Below, piece after piece: positions 25,927 to 34,707 of a DNA stretch of 64,000 nt (the first letter of the stretch is position 1; every line of letters starts with the position of its first letter). The DNA is from Sphingomonas sp. C3-2 (GTDB lineage Bacteria > Pseudomonadota > Alphaproteobacteria > Sphingomonadales > Sphingomonadaceae), in the NCBI RefSeq assembly GCF_033025475.1, contig NZ_CP130322.1, positions 2,857,001 through 2,921,000 on the forward strand, given 5' to 3'. Below the pieces are notes generated by a model that did not search any database, had not been told where the DNA came from, and saw only the letters and a list, made by a program, of their open reading frames with translations. The position numbers and the translations under genes are program-made.

Positions 25927-26178
25927 GTGGACGAAATCATATTGAAAGGGCTGCTCTATCGCAGGGCGGCGGTGCTTCAGGACATCTGGCGCGGGGCCGG
26001 CGTGGTCACCCGCCTGCGCGAGGATCTGGTGCATCTTGAGGCGGTGATCCTCATGATCGATCCCGAGCACAAGTTTGATGATAGCGTGATCGAAGACGAG
26101 ATTTTCGAGGAAGAGCTGCATAGCGACCTTTTCCCGATCGAGAATCTGGATCTGCTGCCGCGCACCCGTTTTCACTGA
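25927..26178 (+). CDS. small hypothetical acidic protein
   Basis: 83 residues from a GTG (VDEIILKGLLYRRAAVLQDI...). The middle is a coiled-coil-like helix (RRAAVLQDIWRGAGVVTRLREDLVHLEAVILMIDPEH), a pattern seen in short conserved proteins of unknown role found near recombinases and elsewhere; no recombinase lies here. The C-terminus is acidic (EDEIFEEELHSDLF). A GTG 19 codons earlier is an alternative start. I do not recognise its function. Confidence 0.5.
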   Translation: MDEIILKGLLYRRAAVLQDIWRGAGVVTRLREDLVHLEAVILMIDPEHKFDDSVIEDEIFEEELHSDLFPIENLDLLPRTRFH

Positions 26179-26311
26179 AAATTCGGGCGAATTCTACCAC
26201 TTCTGAATGGTTGAGTAATTCTTAATAGGCCCGCGCGCTTTGCCGCCGGCTTGCCTAGCCTTGCCTGCTATAAGTGGTGAGGTAGTTTGCGTGAAAATCA
26301 TAAGGGTGAGG

Positions 26312-27451
26312 ATGTCCGAAAGCCGGGGCGCCGAAGGCGTGCGGCGGACGGCGCGGTTCGATGACGACGAGATCTGGTGGGATATTGCAGGGCCGCCCGC
26401 CGCGCTGCCCGGCCCGCTTGCGGTACACGACATGGCGGCCACAGCGCTCATCTTCCATGCCATGGGCAGCGGGCGCGATCTGCACGTCGATGGCCCGGTG
26501 TCGCGCGGGCTGCTCGCCCGGCTAGAGGAATTCGTCACCTCCTGGTCGCTCTGGCGTCCCGATCTTTACGCCCCCATTCAACTCAGCGCGGCCGAGGAAA
26601 TCGACGTGCCGGTCGCCCCTGCGCAACGGGGCACGGCGGTCGCCGCCTGCTCGGGCGGGGTCGATAGTGGTTTCACCATATGGCGTCACCACCGGGAGTT
26701 GGCCGGGCGCAATACCCGGCGGCTGAAGGCGGCGGTTTTCGTCCACGGCCTCGATATCCCGCTCAACCGCTCGCGCGAATATGAAAGCGCCGCGCGCAGC
26801 GCCGAGGCGGCGATGGCCTCGATCGGGCTGCCCTTTGCGCGGGTGCGCACCAACTGGCGCGAACGCGCGTCGCGCGTCTGGACGATGGAATTCGGGGCGG
26901 GGCTCACCGCCTGCCTGCGCAACTGGCAGGGCGATGTCGACAGCGCGCTGATGGGCTCGGATGAGGATTATGCGCATCTCGTCATCCCCTGGGGCACCAA
27001 TCCGATCACCTGTGCGCTTTTGTCCTCGCCCGATTTCGAGGTGGTGTGGGACGGCGGCGGCTATGGCCGCACGGCCAAGGTCGAAGGGATCAGCGACTGG
27101 CCCGAGGCACTCGATAATCTGCGCGTCTGCTGGCAGAACGCGTCGGAAACCGCCAATTGCGGCCGGTGTGAAAAGTGCATTCGCACCAAGCTCAATTTCC
27201 GCGCGCTCGGGCTGCCGCTGCCATCGTCGCTTCCCGGTGAACCCGGAACCGGGCGTATCATGACGCTGCGCGCCACCAATGCGGTGCAGGTCGCGCAGTT
27301 GCAGGACATCGCGCATCACGCGCGGCAACGGGGCGTGGCCGATGGCTGGCTCCGCGCGCTCCGCGTCTCGATCCTGTGGAACAGCGCATGGAACGGGGCA
27401 AAGCGTGCGCGACGCGCGGTCTTCCCGCGCCGGCGGGGCAAGACGTTCTGA
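26312..27451 (+). CDS. PP-loop (adenine nucleotide alpha-hydrolase) family protein with zinc-binding cysteines
   Basis: 379 residues. A PP-loop SGGVDSG near residue 115 indicates ATP pyrophosphatase chemistry, that is adenylation of a substrate, as in QueC or asparagine synthetase. A C-terminal cluster NCGRCEKCIRTKLNF near residue 290 resembles the QueC zinc site. The N-terminal ~100 residues show no clear family. AAGGGTGAGG precedes the ATG, so upstream codons are excluded. It faces the flippase gene convergently and sits among polysaccharide-type genes; its product is unknown to me. Confidence 0.75.
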   Translation: MSESRGAEGVRRTARFDDDEIWWDIAGPPAALPGPLAVHDMAATALIFHAMGSGRDLHVDGPVSRGLLARLEEFVTSWSLWRPDLYAPIQLSAAEEIDVPVAPAQRGTAVAACSGGVDSGFTIWRHHRELAGRNTRRLKAAVFVHGLDIPLNRSREYESAARSAEAAMASIGLPFARVRTNWRERASRVWTMEFGAGLTACLRNWQGDVDSALMGSDEDYAHLVIPWGTNPITCALLSSPDFEVVWDGGGYGRTAKVEGISDWPEALDNLRVCWQNASETANCGRCEKCIRTKLNFRALGLPLPSSLPGEPGTGRIMTLRATNAVQVAQLQDIAHHARQRGVADGWLRALRVSILWNSAWNGAKRARRAVFPRRRGKTF

Positions 27452-27455
27452 GCGC

Positions 27456-28961
27456 TCAGCCGCGCGCCAGCTTTGCGCGTGCCTTGCCCAGCATCGTCAC
27501 GATCTCGCGTTCGGGGCCGCTGGGGCGCCCCGCGATCAGCCAGAGCAGCATGCTCGTGCCGATATAGGCGAGCGCCCCGGTGGATACCGACAGCGCGATT
27601 TCGATCAGCAGTGCGGGCAGCTTGCCGGTCTGCTCGAAGCCGTGCCCCACCGCCCACACCGCCGCGCTCATCACCAGCACGGCGGCAAAGCAGCGCAGAT
27701 TGGCCGCCAGTTGCTCGCGCACCGGCAGGTCGATCAGCTTGCGTACCATCAGCAGGTTCACACCCGTCGAAATCAGCCCCGAAATCACCCGCGCCCAGAT
27801 CACGCCCTGCAGCCCGTCGAGATACATGCCCGCAATGATCATCGGCAGGCGGATGCAGAAAAGCTGCGTGTCGCGGACGAACAAGGTACGCGTCGCGCCC
27901 AGCGCCATGCCGAGCGGGGCGACCTGCGATCCCACCGTCTGGATGGCGACGATCACCGCCATCGCCTGGATCACCGCGGTCGCCGGCAGCCATTTCGCGC
28001 CCATCGTCGCCAGCACCAGCGGTTCGGCCACCAGCGCCATGCCCACCCCCAGCGGCAGCGCGATCGCGGTCACCAGCGCCTGCGCGCGCTGATAGGCGCG
28101 GCGCAGCCGTTCGGGATCGCCGCGCAACTGCGAAAAGGCGGGAAACAGCGTCTGCGTCAGCGGCAGCGTGGTCTCGCGCGTGGGCATGACCGACAGGTTG
28201 TTGCCGACGGTGTAGAAGCCGAGGTCGGATCGGCCAAGGAACTTGCCGATCAACAACTGATCGATCCGCCAGTTGATCGTGTTGATCATCTGGCTCAGCG
28301 TCAGCCACACCGAAAACGACCAGAGTTCGCGCGCATGTTTCAGTGTCGGGCGCGGGCGAAAGGGCAGCACGGTATAGGAAATGATCACCTGCACGATCTG
28401 CCCGGCCAGCACGCTCGCGATGAGCGCCCAATAGCTTCGAAAGATCACCGCGACGACGATGCCGACGATCACCCCGGCCAGCTTTTGTGACACCTGCAGC
28501 ATGAAATCCTGCCAGAAGATCAGCTTTTTCTGGAGCATGATCCGGCGCGGATTGGCGAGCCCGCCCAGAAACAGGCTGATCGCAAAGGCATACATCACGG
28601 TCGCCATGCGCGGGTCGCCGTAGAATTTCGCGGTCATCGGCCCGGCCGCCGCGAACAGCGCGGCGAGCACCAGCCCGCGCAGCGTGTTGAGCGTCCAGGC
28701 CGTGTTGAAATGCGCGGGGCCAGGATCCTTGTGGTGGACCAGCGCCTGCGCCAGCGATAGATCGGTGATCGACTGGACGATGAGGAACATCGTCGTGCCC
28801 AGCGCCACCAGCCCGAAATCCTCGGGCAGCAGCAACCGCGCAAGCACGATCGTGGACAGCAGACCCAATAGGTTGACGATCCCGCGCGATGCGCTGATCC
28901 ACATGCTGCCACGCGCCAGCCGCGCCGTCAGATTCTGCACGCTCGCTCCGGAATTGCCCAC
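27456..28961 (-). CDS. Wzx-like polysaccharide flippase / lipopolysaccharide biosynthesis protein
   Basis: 501 residues with 12-14 predicted membrane spans, matching the MVF/Wzx family that moves lipid-linked sugar repeats across the inner membrane. The N-terminal block (GSMWISASRGIVNLLGLLSTIVLARLLLPEDFGLVAL) is typical of the exopolysaccharide branch (WzxC/AmsL-like). Its end lies four bases from the convergent PP-loop gene. No glycosyltransferases are in the window, so the substrate is not known. Confidence 0.85.
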   Translation of the reverse strand: MGNSGASVQNLTARLARGSMWISASRGIVNLLGLLSTIVLARLLLPEDFGLVALGTTMFLIVQSITDLSLAQALVHHKDPGPAHFNTAWTLNTLRGLVLAALFAAAGPMTAKFYGDPRMATVMYAFAISLFLGGLANPRRIMLQKKLIFWQDFMLQVSQKLAGVIVGIVVAVIFRSYWALIASVLAGQIVQVIISYTVLPFRPRPTLKHARELWSFSVWLTLSQMINTINWRIDQLLIGKFLGRSDLGFYTVGNNLSVMPTRETTLPLTQTLFPAFSQLRGDPERLRRAYQRAQALVTAIALPLGVGMALVAEPLVLATMGAKWLPATAVIQAMAVIVAIQTVGSQVAPLGMALGATRTLFVRDTQLFCIRLPMIIAGMYLDGLQGVIWARVISGLISTGVNLLMVRKLIDLPVREQLAANLRCFAAVLVMSAAVWAVGHGFEQTGKLPALLIEIALSVSTGALAYIGTSMLLWLIAGRPSGPEREIVTMLGKARAKLARG

Positions 28962-29104
28962 GCTATGCCCTGATCTACCGCGTTCAGGGCTGCGCCGCTA
29001 TGGCGGCATTTTCCGTATGCGCGCAATCGTCTGGGTGCACCGAAGATCGTGCCTGCCCAACGGCTTGTCGTCTTCGCTGCCGAAACGGCGCGCGATATGG
29101 GCGC

Positions 29105-30490
29105 CTAGCCGGTAACCGACTGGTTTCGCCCGGCGGCCTTGGCGCGGTAGAGCGCCTGATCGGCCTTGCGGACGAGATAGTCGTAATCGGGGTGGCCGTC
29201 GAAGCTCGTCACGCCGACCGAAATCGTCGCGTGGATATGCTCGCCGTCAGTCAGTCGGATGGGCTGGGTTTCGAACTGGGTGCGGATGCGCTCGGCGATA
29301 CGCAGGGCGTCGTCCAGCGGGGTTTCGACCAGCGCGATCAGGAATTCCTCGCCGCCATAGCGGAACAGGAAATCGCTCAGCCGGATATGTTCGACGATGA
29401 CGCCCGCCATTTCGCGCAGAACCATGTCGCCCGCAGCATGGCCGTAACGGTCGTTCACATCCTTGAAATGATCGATGTCGAGCATCAGCAGCGAAAACTG
29501 GGTGTCGTTCTCGCGCGCCAGCCCGATCTCGCGGCCGAGGATCGAGGGCATGAAGCGGCGGTTGAGCGCGCGGGTCAGCGGGTCGATCCCGGCTTCCATG
29601 CCGGTCACGCTCTGGAACAGGTCGCTCAGCAGATATTTCACATCGCCGATCGCATCCTGCAAATGGGCAAGAGGCCCCTCAAGCCCATTGCCGCGCGCCT
29701 TGGCGTCGGCCAGCGCGGGCAGGATCTTGCCGTCAATCTGGTGCATTCGCGCCTCGATCTTGTCGAGCCCGGCCGCGCCGTGAAAGATCACCCCCGCGCG
29801 GTGGCGGAACCATAGCCCGAACCCCGATTTCTGCAGCGTCACGACATCGCGGCCATCGCCTTCGCCAACCAGCCCGAACAGCACCGCCTGGCTCCATTCC
29901 ATCAGCGAGGCGCGCTGGCTCTCGCGCTCCAGGTTCATGTCCTGCCCGATGGAAAACAGGCGGTACGCCTCGTCCACGCGCACCTTGCGCGTCGTCCAGG
30001 TCATATAGGCGGCGCCCATCATGCGCATCGCGCGGTCGATCCGCTGGTTGAGCAGGATCAGCGCGTCGCGTGTCGTCTCGGCATCGAACGCGCGGTCGAT
30101 CAGCATCTCGGTCATCCCCGCCTTCAGATGCTCGGCACCCTCCATCACCAGATGGATGGGGATACGGATACGGGCATGGACCTCGCCGATCTTCTTCTGG
30201 TGCTCGGCCACCTTGTCGGCATTCTCGATGCCGTCATGCGGGAAAAGCTCGGCCAGCCATGTGCACAGCGATCGGCCCAGCCGGTCGTGCACCACGCCGT
30301 GGTCCAGAAAGGCCGATGCTTCGTCATGGGTCAGGAAGGCGTCATAGAAACGGCCGACGAGCATCTGGGCATGGTCTGTCACGATATCCGCCAGCACCGG
30401 GCCGATGCGCGCCTCGTCCAACGCCGCCGCCATCGGGGCGGCCACGATGCTGTTGCTCTCAATACCCGAATTCTGTTCCAACGCCGACAA
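29105..30490 (-). CDS. globin-coupled diguanylate cyclase
   Basis: 461 residues. The N-terminal ~170 residues are a globin sensor domain: the proximal haem histidine lies in KIGEVHARIRIP near residue 105, as in DosC and HemAT-type sensors. A linker is followed by a GGDEF domain from about residue 295 with DIDHFKDVND, the active-site GGEEF and an upstream RLSD (RxxD) inhibitory site five residues before it. The protein should make c-di-GMP in response to oxygen or another haem ligand and be subject to product inhibition. Cytoplasmic; no membrane span. Confidence 0.9.
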   Translation of the reverse strand: MSALEQNSGIESNSIVAAPMAAALDEARIGPVLADIVTDHAQMLVGRFYDAFLTHDEASAFLDHGVVHDRLGRSLCTWLAELFPHDGIENADKVAEHQKKIGEVHARIRIPIHLVMEGAEHLKAGMTEMLIDRAFDAETTRDALILLNQRIDRAMRMMGAAYMTWTTRKVRVDEAYRLFSIGQDMNLERESQRASLMEWSQAVLFGLVGEGDGRDVVTLQKSGFGLWFRHRAGVIFHGAAGLDKIEARMHQIDGKILPALADAKARGNGLEGPLAHLQDAIGDVKYLLSDLFQSVTGMEAGIDPLTRALNRRFMPSILGREIGLARENDTQFSLLMLDIDHFKDVNDRYGHAAGDMVLREMAGVIVEHIRLSDFLFRYGGEEFLIALVETPLDDALRIAERIRTQFETQPIRLTDGEHIHATISVGVTSFDGHPDYDYLVRKADQALYRAKAAGRNQSVTG

Positions 30491-30857
30491 GACTACGCCC
30501 TTTTATTTTTCTTTTATGATGTGCACCGCAATCGCGGCCGGTGCTGCCGCATGCGGATCGTTCGCACAGAGTTTGCCCCGGTGCGACCGAAATTCCCCAT
30601 GACGGCTTAGAGGTTTGCGAGCAAGGGTGGCCGGGTGGCCATGGGTCGCCCTTGCTCGCGAACCCGAGTCTATCCCGAGTTTGTGAAACGAGTATTAACA
30701 GGGGCGGCGGGCCCATCTTTGCGTCAGGCCGCTTCTTCTTCGGACAGGTCAACCTGCTGCTATCTTGGGACGATTTCGTTTTGAAGCCATAACGAATTGA
30801 TCATGTTTTTGATTTTCCTAACGTCCCGCGCATTGGGGATGGCACCGGAAAATCTGC
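30491..30857. other. non-coding stretch with a long stem-loop
   Basis: No gene seen in these 367 bases between the divergent cyclase and epimerase genes. They hold a perfect 11-base inverted repeat GCGAGCAAGGG / CCCTTGCTCGC (30617-30627 and 30649-30659) around a 21-base GC-rich loop, extended by TT/AA flanks, followed by a short direct repeat CCCGAGT-N4-CCCGAGT. There is no U-tract, so a plain terminator is unlikely. Confidence 0.45.
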
Positions 30858-32099
30858 ATGCGGGGGCGCAGGGCAAGGGTTCTCACGATATTCGGCACGC
30901 GTCCGGAGGCCATCAAGATGGCGCCGGTCGTCCGCGCGCTTGAACATGAGGATGCACGATTCGACAGCCGGATCTGCGTGACCGGGCAGCACCGGCAGAT
31001 GCTCGATCAGGTGCTCGGCTTGTTCGGGATGGTCCCCGATTTCGATCTCGATCTGATGCGCCCGGGCCAGGATCTGTGCGATGTCACGACTGGCATCCTC
31101 TCGGGAATGCGTGCCGTATTGCGCGATTGGCGGCCGGATGTGATCCTTGTCCACGGCGATACGACCACCAGTTTTGCGGGCGCGCTTTCGGGCTTTTATG
31201 AAAGAATACCCGTCGGCCATGTCGAGGCGGGGTTGCGCACCGGCAACATCCATTCGCCCTGGCCGGAGGAGATGAACCGGCGCCTTTCGGCGGCGCTCGC
31301 CACCTGGCATTTCGCGCCCACCAGCGGCGCCCGGCAGAATTTGATGGAGGAAGCGGTGCCCGCCGCGCGCATCCATGTGACAGGCAACACCGTGATCGAT
31401 GCGCTGCACGCGATCACCGATAGGGTCGAGGGCGATCATGGCCTTGCCGCAGGGGCTGCATCGGCCTTTCCCTTTCTTGATCCGGCACGCAAGCTCCTGC
31501 TCGTCACCGGCCATCGCCGTGAGAATTTCGGCCGGGGGTTCGAAAATATCTGCCTTGCGCTGCGCCGGCTGGCGTCGCGGGGCGATGTCCAGATCGTCTA
31601 TCCCGCGCATCTCAACCCCGGCGTCCGTGAACCCGTGATGCGCCTGCTGGCGGGGGCGCCGAACATCCATGTGATCGCGCCGGTGGACTATCTGCCTTTC
31701 GTCTATCTGATGCGCCGCGCGCACATCATCCTCACCGATTCCGGCGGGATACAGGAAGAAGCGCCGTCGCTCGGCATTCCGGTTCTGGTCCTGCGCGATA
31801 CGACCGAGCGGCCCGAGGCGGTTGCCGCCGGTACCGTCCGGCTGGTGGGCACCGATGTTGGCAGGATCGTGAAGGAAGCAGCGCGCCTGCTCGATGATCC
31901 CGCTGCCCATGCGGCGATGGCGCGGGCGCATAACCCCTATGGTGATGGGCGGGCGGCCGCGCGCATCGTCGCGGTGCTCGCCAATGCCTGGCAACCCGAA
32001 ACGCATGCCGCAGATGGGCGGCAGGGCGCATCGGGGGGTGATTTGATCACAGATCGACAGAAAAAGGCGGTGGCACACGCGGATGGGTGGGGCAGTTAG
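30858..32099 (+). CDS. wecB: WecB, UDP-N-acetylglucosamine 2-epimerase (non-hydrolysing)
   Basis: Interconverts UDP-GlcNAc and UDP-ManNAc for surface polysaccharide synthesis. Family blocks in order: [67 protein letters not shown] and RDTTERPEA. The C-terminus carries about 35 residues more than the typical enzyme ([16 protein letters not shown]). No obvious ribosome site precedes the ATG. The frame runs close to the promoter region of the next gene. Confidence 0.93.
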   Translation: MRGRRARVLTIFGTRPEAIKMAPVVRALEHEDARFDSRICVTGQHRQMLDQVLGLFGMVPDFDLDLMRPGQDLCDVTTGILSGMRAVLRDWRPDVILVHGDTTTSFAGALSGFYERIPVGHVEAGLRTGNIHSPWPEEMNRRLSAALATWHFAPTSGARQNLMEEAVPAARIHVTGNTVIDALHAITDRVEGDHGLAAGAASAFPFLDPARKLLLVTGHRRENFGRGFENICLALRRLASRGDVQIVYPAHLNPGVREPVMRLLAGAPNIHVIAPVDYLPFVYLMRRAHIILTDSGGIQEEAPSLGIPVLVLRDTTERPEAVAAGTVRLVGTDVGRIVKEAARLLDDPAAHAAMARAHNPYGDGRAAARIVAVLANAWQPETHAADGRQGASGGDLITDRQKKAVAHADGWGS

Positions 32100-32166
32100 T
32101 CCAATTGAACGAGGGGAAACGTCGCTGCGGCGTGTTACAGGCCGTGCGATATTGGGAGAGGTTTCT

Positions 32167-34122
32167 TTGAAGATCACACAGTTGATAAAACTGGGGTCGG
32201 CCTGTGCGTTGGGTGCGCTGGCCCTGTCGTCGTGCAACAAGCCCGCCGGGCCGATCAATAATGACGGCCCCGTCGCCGGTTGGGGCGCCTGGGGCGGTGA
32301 GGGGTCGGGCCGCCGTTATTCGCCGGTCAATCAGATCACGCCCGAAAATGTCGGATCGCTCAAAAAGGTCTGGACCTACCGGATCGGGATGCTCGACGCG
32401 CCGGAAAACACCTCGCCCACCTTCCAGGCGACGCCGATCACCGGTGACGGGCGTCTCTATGTCTGCTCGGGCCGCAACCGGATCGTTGCGCTCGATCCCG
32501 AAACCGGGCGCGAAATCTGGGCGCATGATGCCAAGGCCAGCGCCGACGGCACCTATCTGCTCAACTGCCGCGGCGTTTCGCACTTCAGCGATCCCGGCCC
32601 GTCGCCCACGGGCGTCTGCCCCAGCCGCATCCTGGCGGGCACGCTCGATGGTCGCCTGATCGCGCTCGATGCCGCCACCGGTAAATTCTGCTCGGATTTC
32701 GGTGAAAAGGGCAGCATCGATCTCACCACCGATCTCGGCAAGGTGCAGGCGGGCGATTTCGGCATCACTTCGCCCCCCGCGATCATCGGCAACATGGTCG
32801 TCGTTGGCGGCCGTATTCCCGACAATATGCGCACCGATACCCCTGCGGGCGTCGTGCGCGCCTATGACGTTCACACCGGCAAGCAGCTCTGGTCGTGGAA
32901 CCCGCTGCCGCCGGGGCAGGAAGATGCCGCGCTGGCGCCCAAGGGCGAACATTATGTGCGCGCCACGCCCAATGCCTGGGCACCGCTCTCGGTCGATCCG
33001 GCGCTGGGGCTCGTCTATGTCCCCACCGGCAACGCCGCGCCCGATCATTATGCCGCCGATCGCAACGGCCGCGATTATTATGCCAGCTCGGTCGTTGCGC
33101 TCGATGCCAAGACCGGCACGGTGAAATGGCATTTCCAGACCGTCCATCACGATGTCTGGGATTATGACGTGCCCGCGCAGCCGGTGCTGTTCGATCTGCC
33201 GACGCCGAACGGCGCGACGATCCCTGCGCTCGCCCAGGCAACCAAACAGGGGCATATCTTCATCCTCAACCGCGCCACCGGCCAGCCGGTCTTTCCGGTC
33301 GAGGAACGTCCCGTGCCGCAGGATGCGCTGCCCGGTGAACGCCTGTCGCCCACCCAGCCTTTCCCCGCCAACCCCGCGTTCATCGTCCGCCGTGATCTCA
33401 CTGAGGATGACATGTGGGGCTTCACGCCCTGGGATCGCGGCAAATGCGTCGATCAGTTCCGCAGCGCGCGCTGGCAGGGCGTGTTCACCCCGCCGTCGAC
33501 CAAGGGTACGATCTTCTACCCCAGCTTCATGGGCACCTCGAACTGGGGCAGCGTTTCGATCGATCAGGAAAATGGTGTCCTGATCGCCAACACGACGCAT
33601 GTTCCGGCGATCGCAACCGAGGTTCCGCGCAAGGAAGCCGATGCGCGCATGGCCAAGGGCGATTTCCTGCTGCCCGTCACCGGCGCCCCCTATGCCCATA
33701 CGATGAAGCCGATGCTCTCGCCGCTCGGCGCGCCCTGCGTCAAGCCGCCATGGGGCACGCTGCTCGCCATCGATCTCAAACAGGGCAAGCGCCTGTGGGA
33801 AGTGCCGCTCGGCACCACGCGCGACGTCGCGCCTTTCCCGATCTGGCGCAAGATGGGCGTTCCCAATCTGGGCGGCTCGATCATCACCGGCTCGGGGCTG
33901 GTCTTCATCGGCGCCGCCACCGACAATTTCCTGCGCGCCTTCGATGTGAAGACGGGCGAGGAATTGTGGAAGGGGCGCCTGCCCGCAGGCGGCCAGGCCA
34001 CGCCGATGACCTACCGGCTCACCAAGAATGGGCGCCAATATGTGGTGATCGCCGCAGGCGGCCACAAATATCTGGGCACCACGCTGGGCGATCATCTCGT
34101 CGCCTTCGCACTGCCCGAATAA
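32167..34122 (+). CDS. PQQ-dependent glucose-dehydrogenase-like quinoprotein (lipoprotein)
   Basis: About 651 residues. A TTG start is chosen because GGGAGAGG lies five bases upstream and it begins directly at a signal peptide with lipobox (LALSSC); an upstream ATG would overlap wecB. The propeller matches the periplasmic part of membrane glucose dehydrogenase: WGGEGSGRRYSPVNQI, LYVCSGRNRIVALDPETGREIWAHD, LNCRGVSHF, and HHDVWDYDVPAQP with the catalytic aspartate. The five-span membrane anchor of Gcd is missing and lipidation appears to replace it. Related quinate or polyol dehydrogenases are possible. Confidence 0.87.
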   Translation: MKITQLIKLGSACALGALALSSCNKPAGPINNDGPVAGWGAWGGEGSGRRYSPVNQITPENVGSLKKVWTYRIGMLDAPENTSPTFQATPITGDGRLYVCSGRNRIVALDPETGREIWAHDAKASADGTYLLNCRGVSHFSDPGPSPTGVCPSRILAGTLDGRLIALDAATGKFCSDFGEKGSIDLTTDLGKVQAGDFGITSPPAIIGNMVVVGGRIPDNMRTDTPAGVVRAYDVHTGKQLWSWNPLPPGQEDAALAPKGEHYVRATPNAWAPLSVDPALGLVYVPTGNAAPDHYAADRNGRDYYASSVVALDAKTGTVKWHFQTVHHDVWDYDVPAQPVLFDLPTPNGATIPALAQATKQGHIFILNRATGQPVFPVEERPVPQDALPGERLSPTQPFPANPAFIVRRDLTEDDMWGFTPWDRGKCVDQFRSARWQGVFTPPSTKGTIFYPSFMGTSNWGSVSIDQENGVLIANTTHVPAIATEVPRKEADARMAKGDFLLPVTGAPYAHTMKPMLSPLGAPCVKPPWGTLLAIDLKQGKRLWEVPLGTTRDVAPFPIWRKMGVPNLGGSIITGSGLVFIGAATDNFLRAFDVKTGEELWKGRLPAGGQATPMTYRLTKNGRQYVVIAAGGHKYLGTTLGDHLVAFALPE

Positions 34123-34133
34123 GCGCGGGAAGT

Positions 34134-34162
34134 GGGGGAGGATGGCCAAGGCCATCTTCCCC
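34134..34162. terminator. stem-loop between convergent quinoprotein and regA genes
   Basis: Thirteen-pair stem GGGGAGGATGGCC / GGCCATCTTCCCC with one G-U pair and an AA tip, 12 bases after one stop codon and eight before the other. No U-tract, but the position suggests shared transcription ends. Confidence 0.5.
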
Positions 34163-34170
34163 GTTCCGCA

Positions 34171-34707
34171 TCAGCGGATCTGCCGCTTCTCCAGCTTGCG
34201 GGCAAGGGTGCGGCGGTGCATCCCCAGCCGCCTTGCGGCTTCCGAAATGTTGAAATCGGCATCGACCAGCACCTGGTGGATATGCTCCCATTCGAGCGTC
34301 TTGATCGATGTCTGGCGGGTTTCGACCGGGGTCTCGTCGTCGCCCTGCGTGCGCGCAAAGGCCAGCTCGATATCGTCGGTGTTCGACGGCTTGGCCAGAT
34401 AGTGCGATGCGCCCAGCTTGATCGCCTCGACCGCGGTCGCAATGCTCGCAAAACCGGTCAGCACGACGATGCGCATATCGCCGTCATGCGCGTGCAGCGT
34501 CTTCACGCACGCCAGCCCCGATGCGCCACCCAGCTTCAGGTCGACCACGGCATAGCCGGGGCGATGCGTCTTGAGCAGCGCCTCCACCTCATCATGGCTC
34601 GCGGCGTGCAGCACGGCATAGCCGCGCCGTTCGAACGATCGCTTCAGCGTCCGGGCAAAGGCCTCGTCGTCCTCGACGATCATCAGCAGCTTCTGGTCTT
34701 CGCTCAT
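34171..34707 (-). CDS. regA: RegA/PrrA/ActR-type response regulator
   Basis: 178 residues: receiver domain with the acidic pocket EDD near residue 12, phosphoacceptor Asp in AVVDLKL near 56 and conserved Lys in LAKPSN near 105, then a Fis-type helix-turn-helix (NISEAARRLGMHRRTLARKL). This short two-domain form is the global redox regulator RegA/PrrA/ActR of alphaproteobacteria, which controls respiratory, photosynthetic and nitrogen genes. Its start overlaps the regB stop by four bases. Confidence 0.93.
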   Translation of the reverse strand: MSEDQKLLMIVEDDEAFARTLKRSFERRGYAVLHAASHDEVEALLKTHRPGYAVVDLKLGGASGLACVKTLHAHDGDMRIVVLTGFASIATAVEAIKLGASHYLAKPSNTDDIELAFARTQGDDETPVETRQTSIKTLEWEHIHQVLVDADFNISEAARRLGMHRRTLARKLEKRQIR

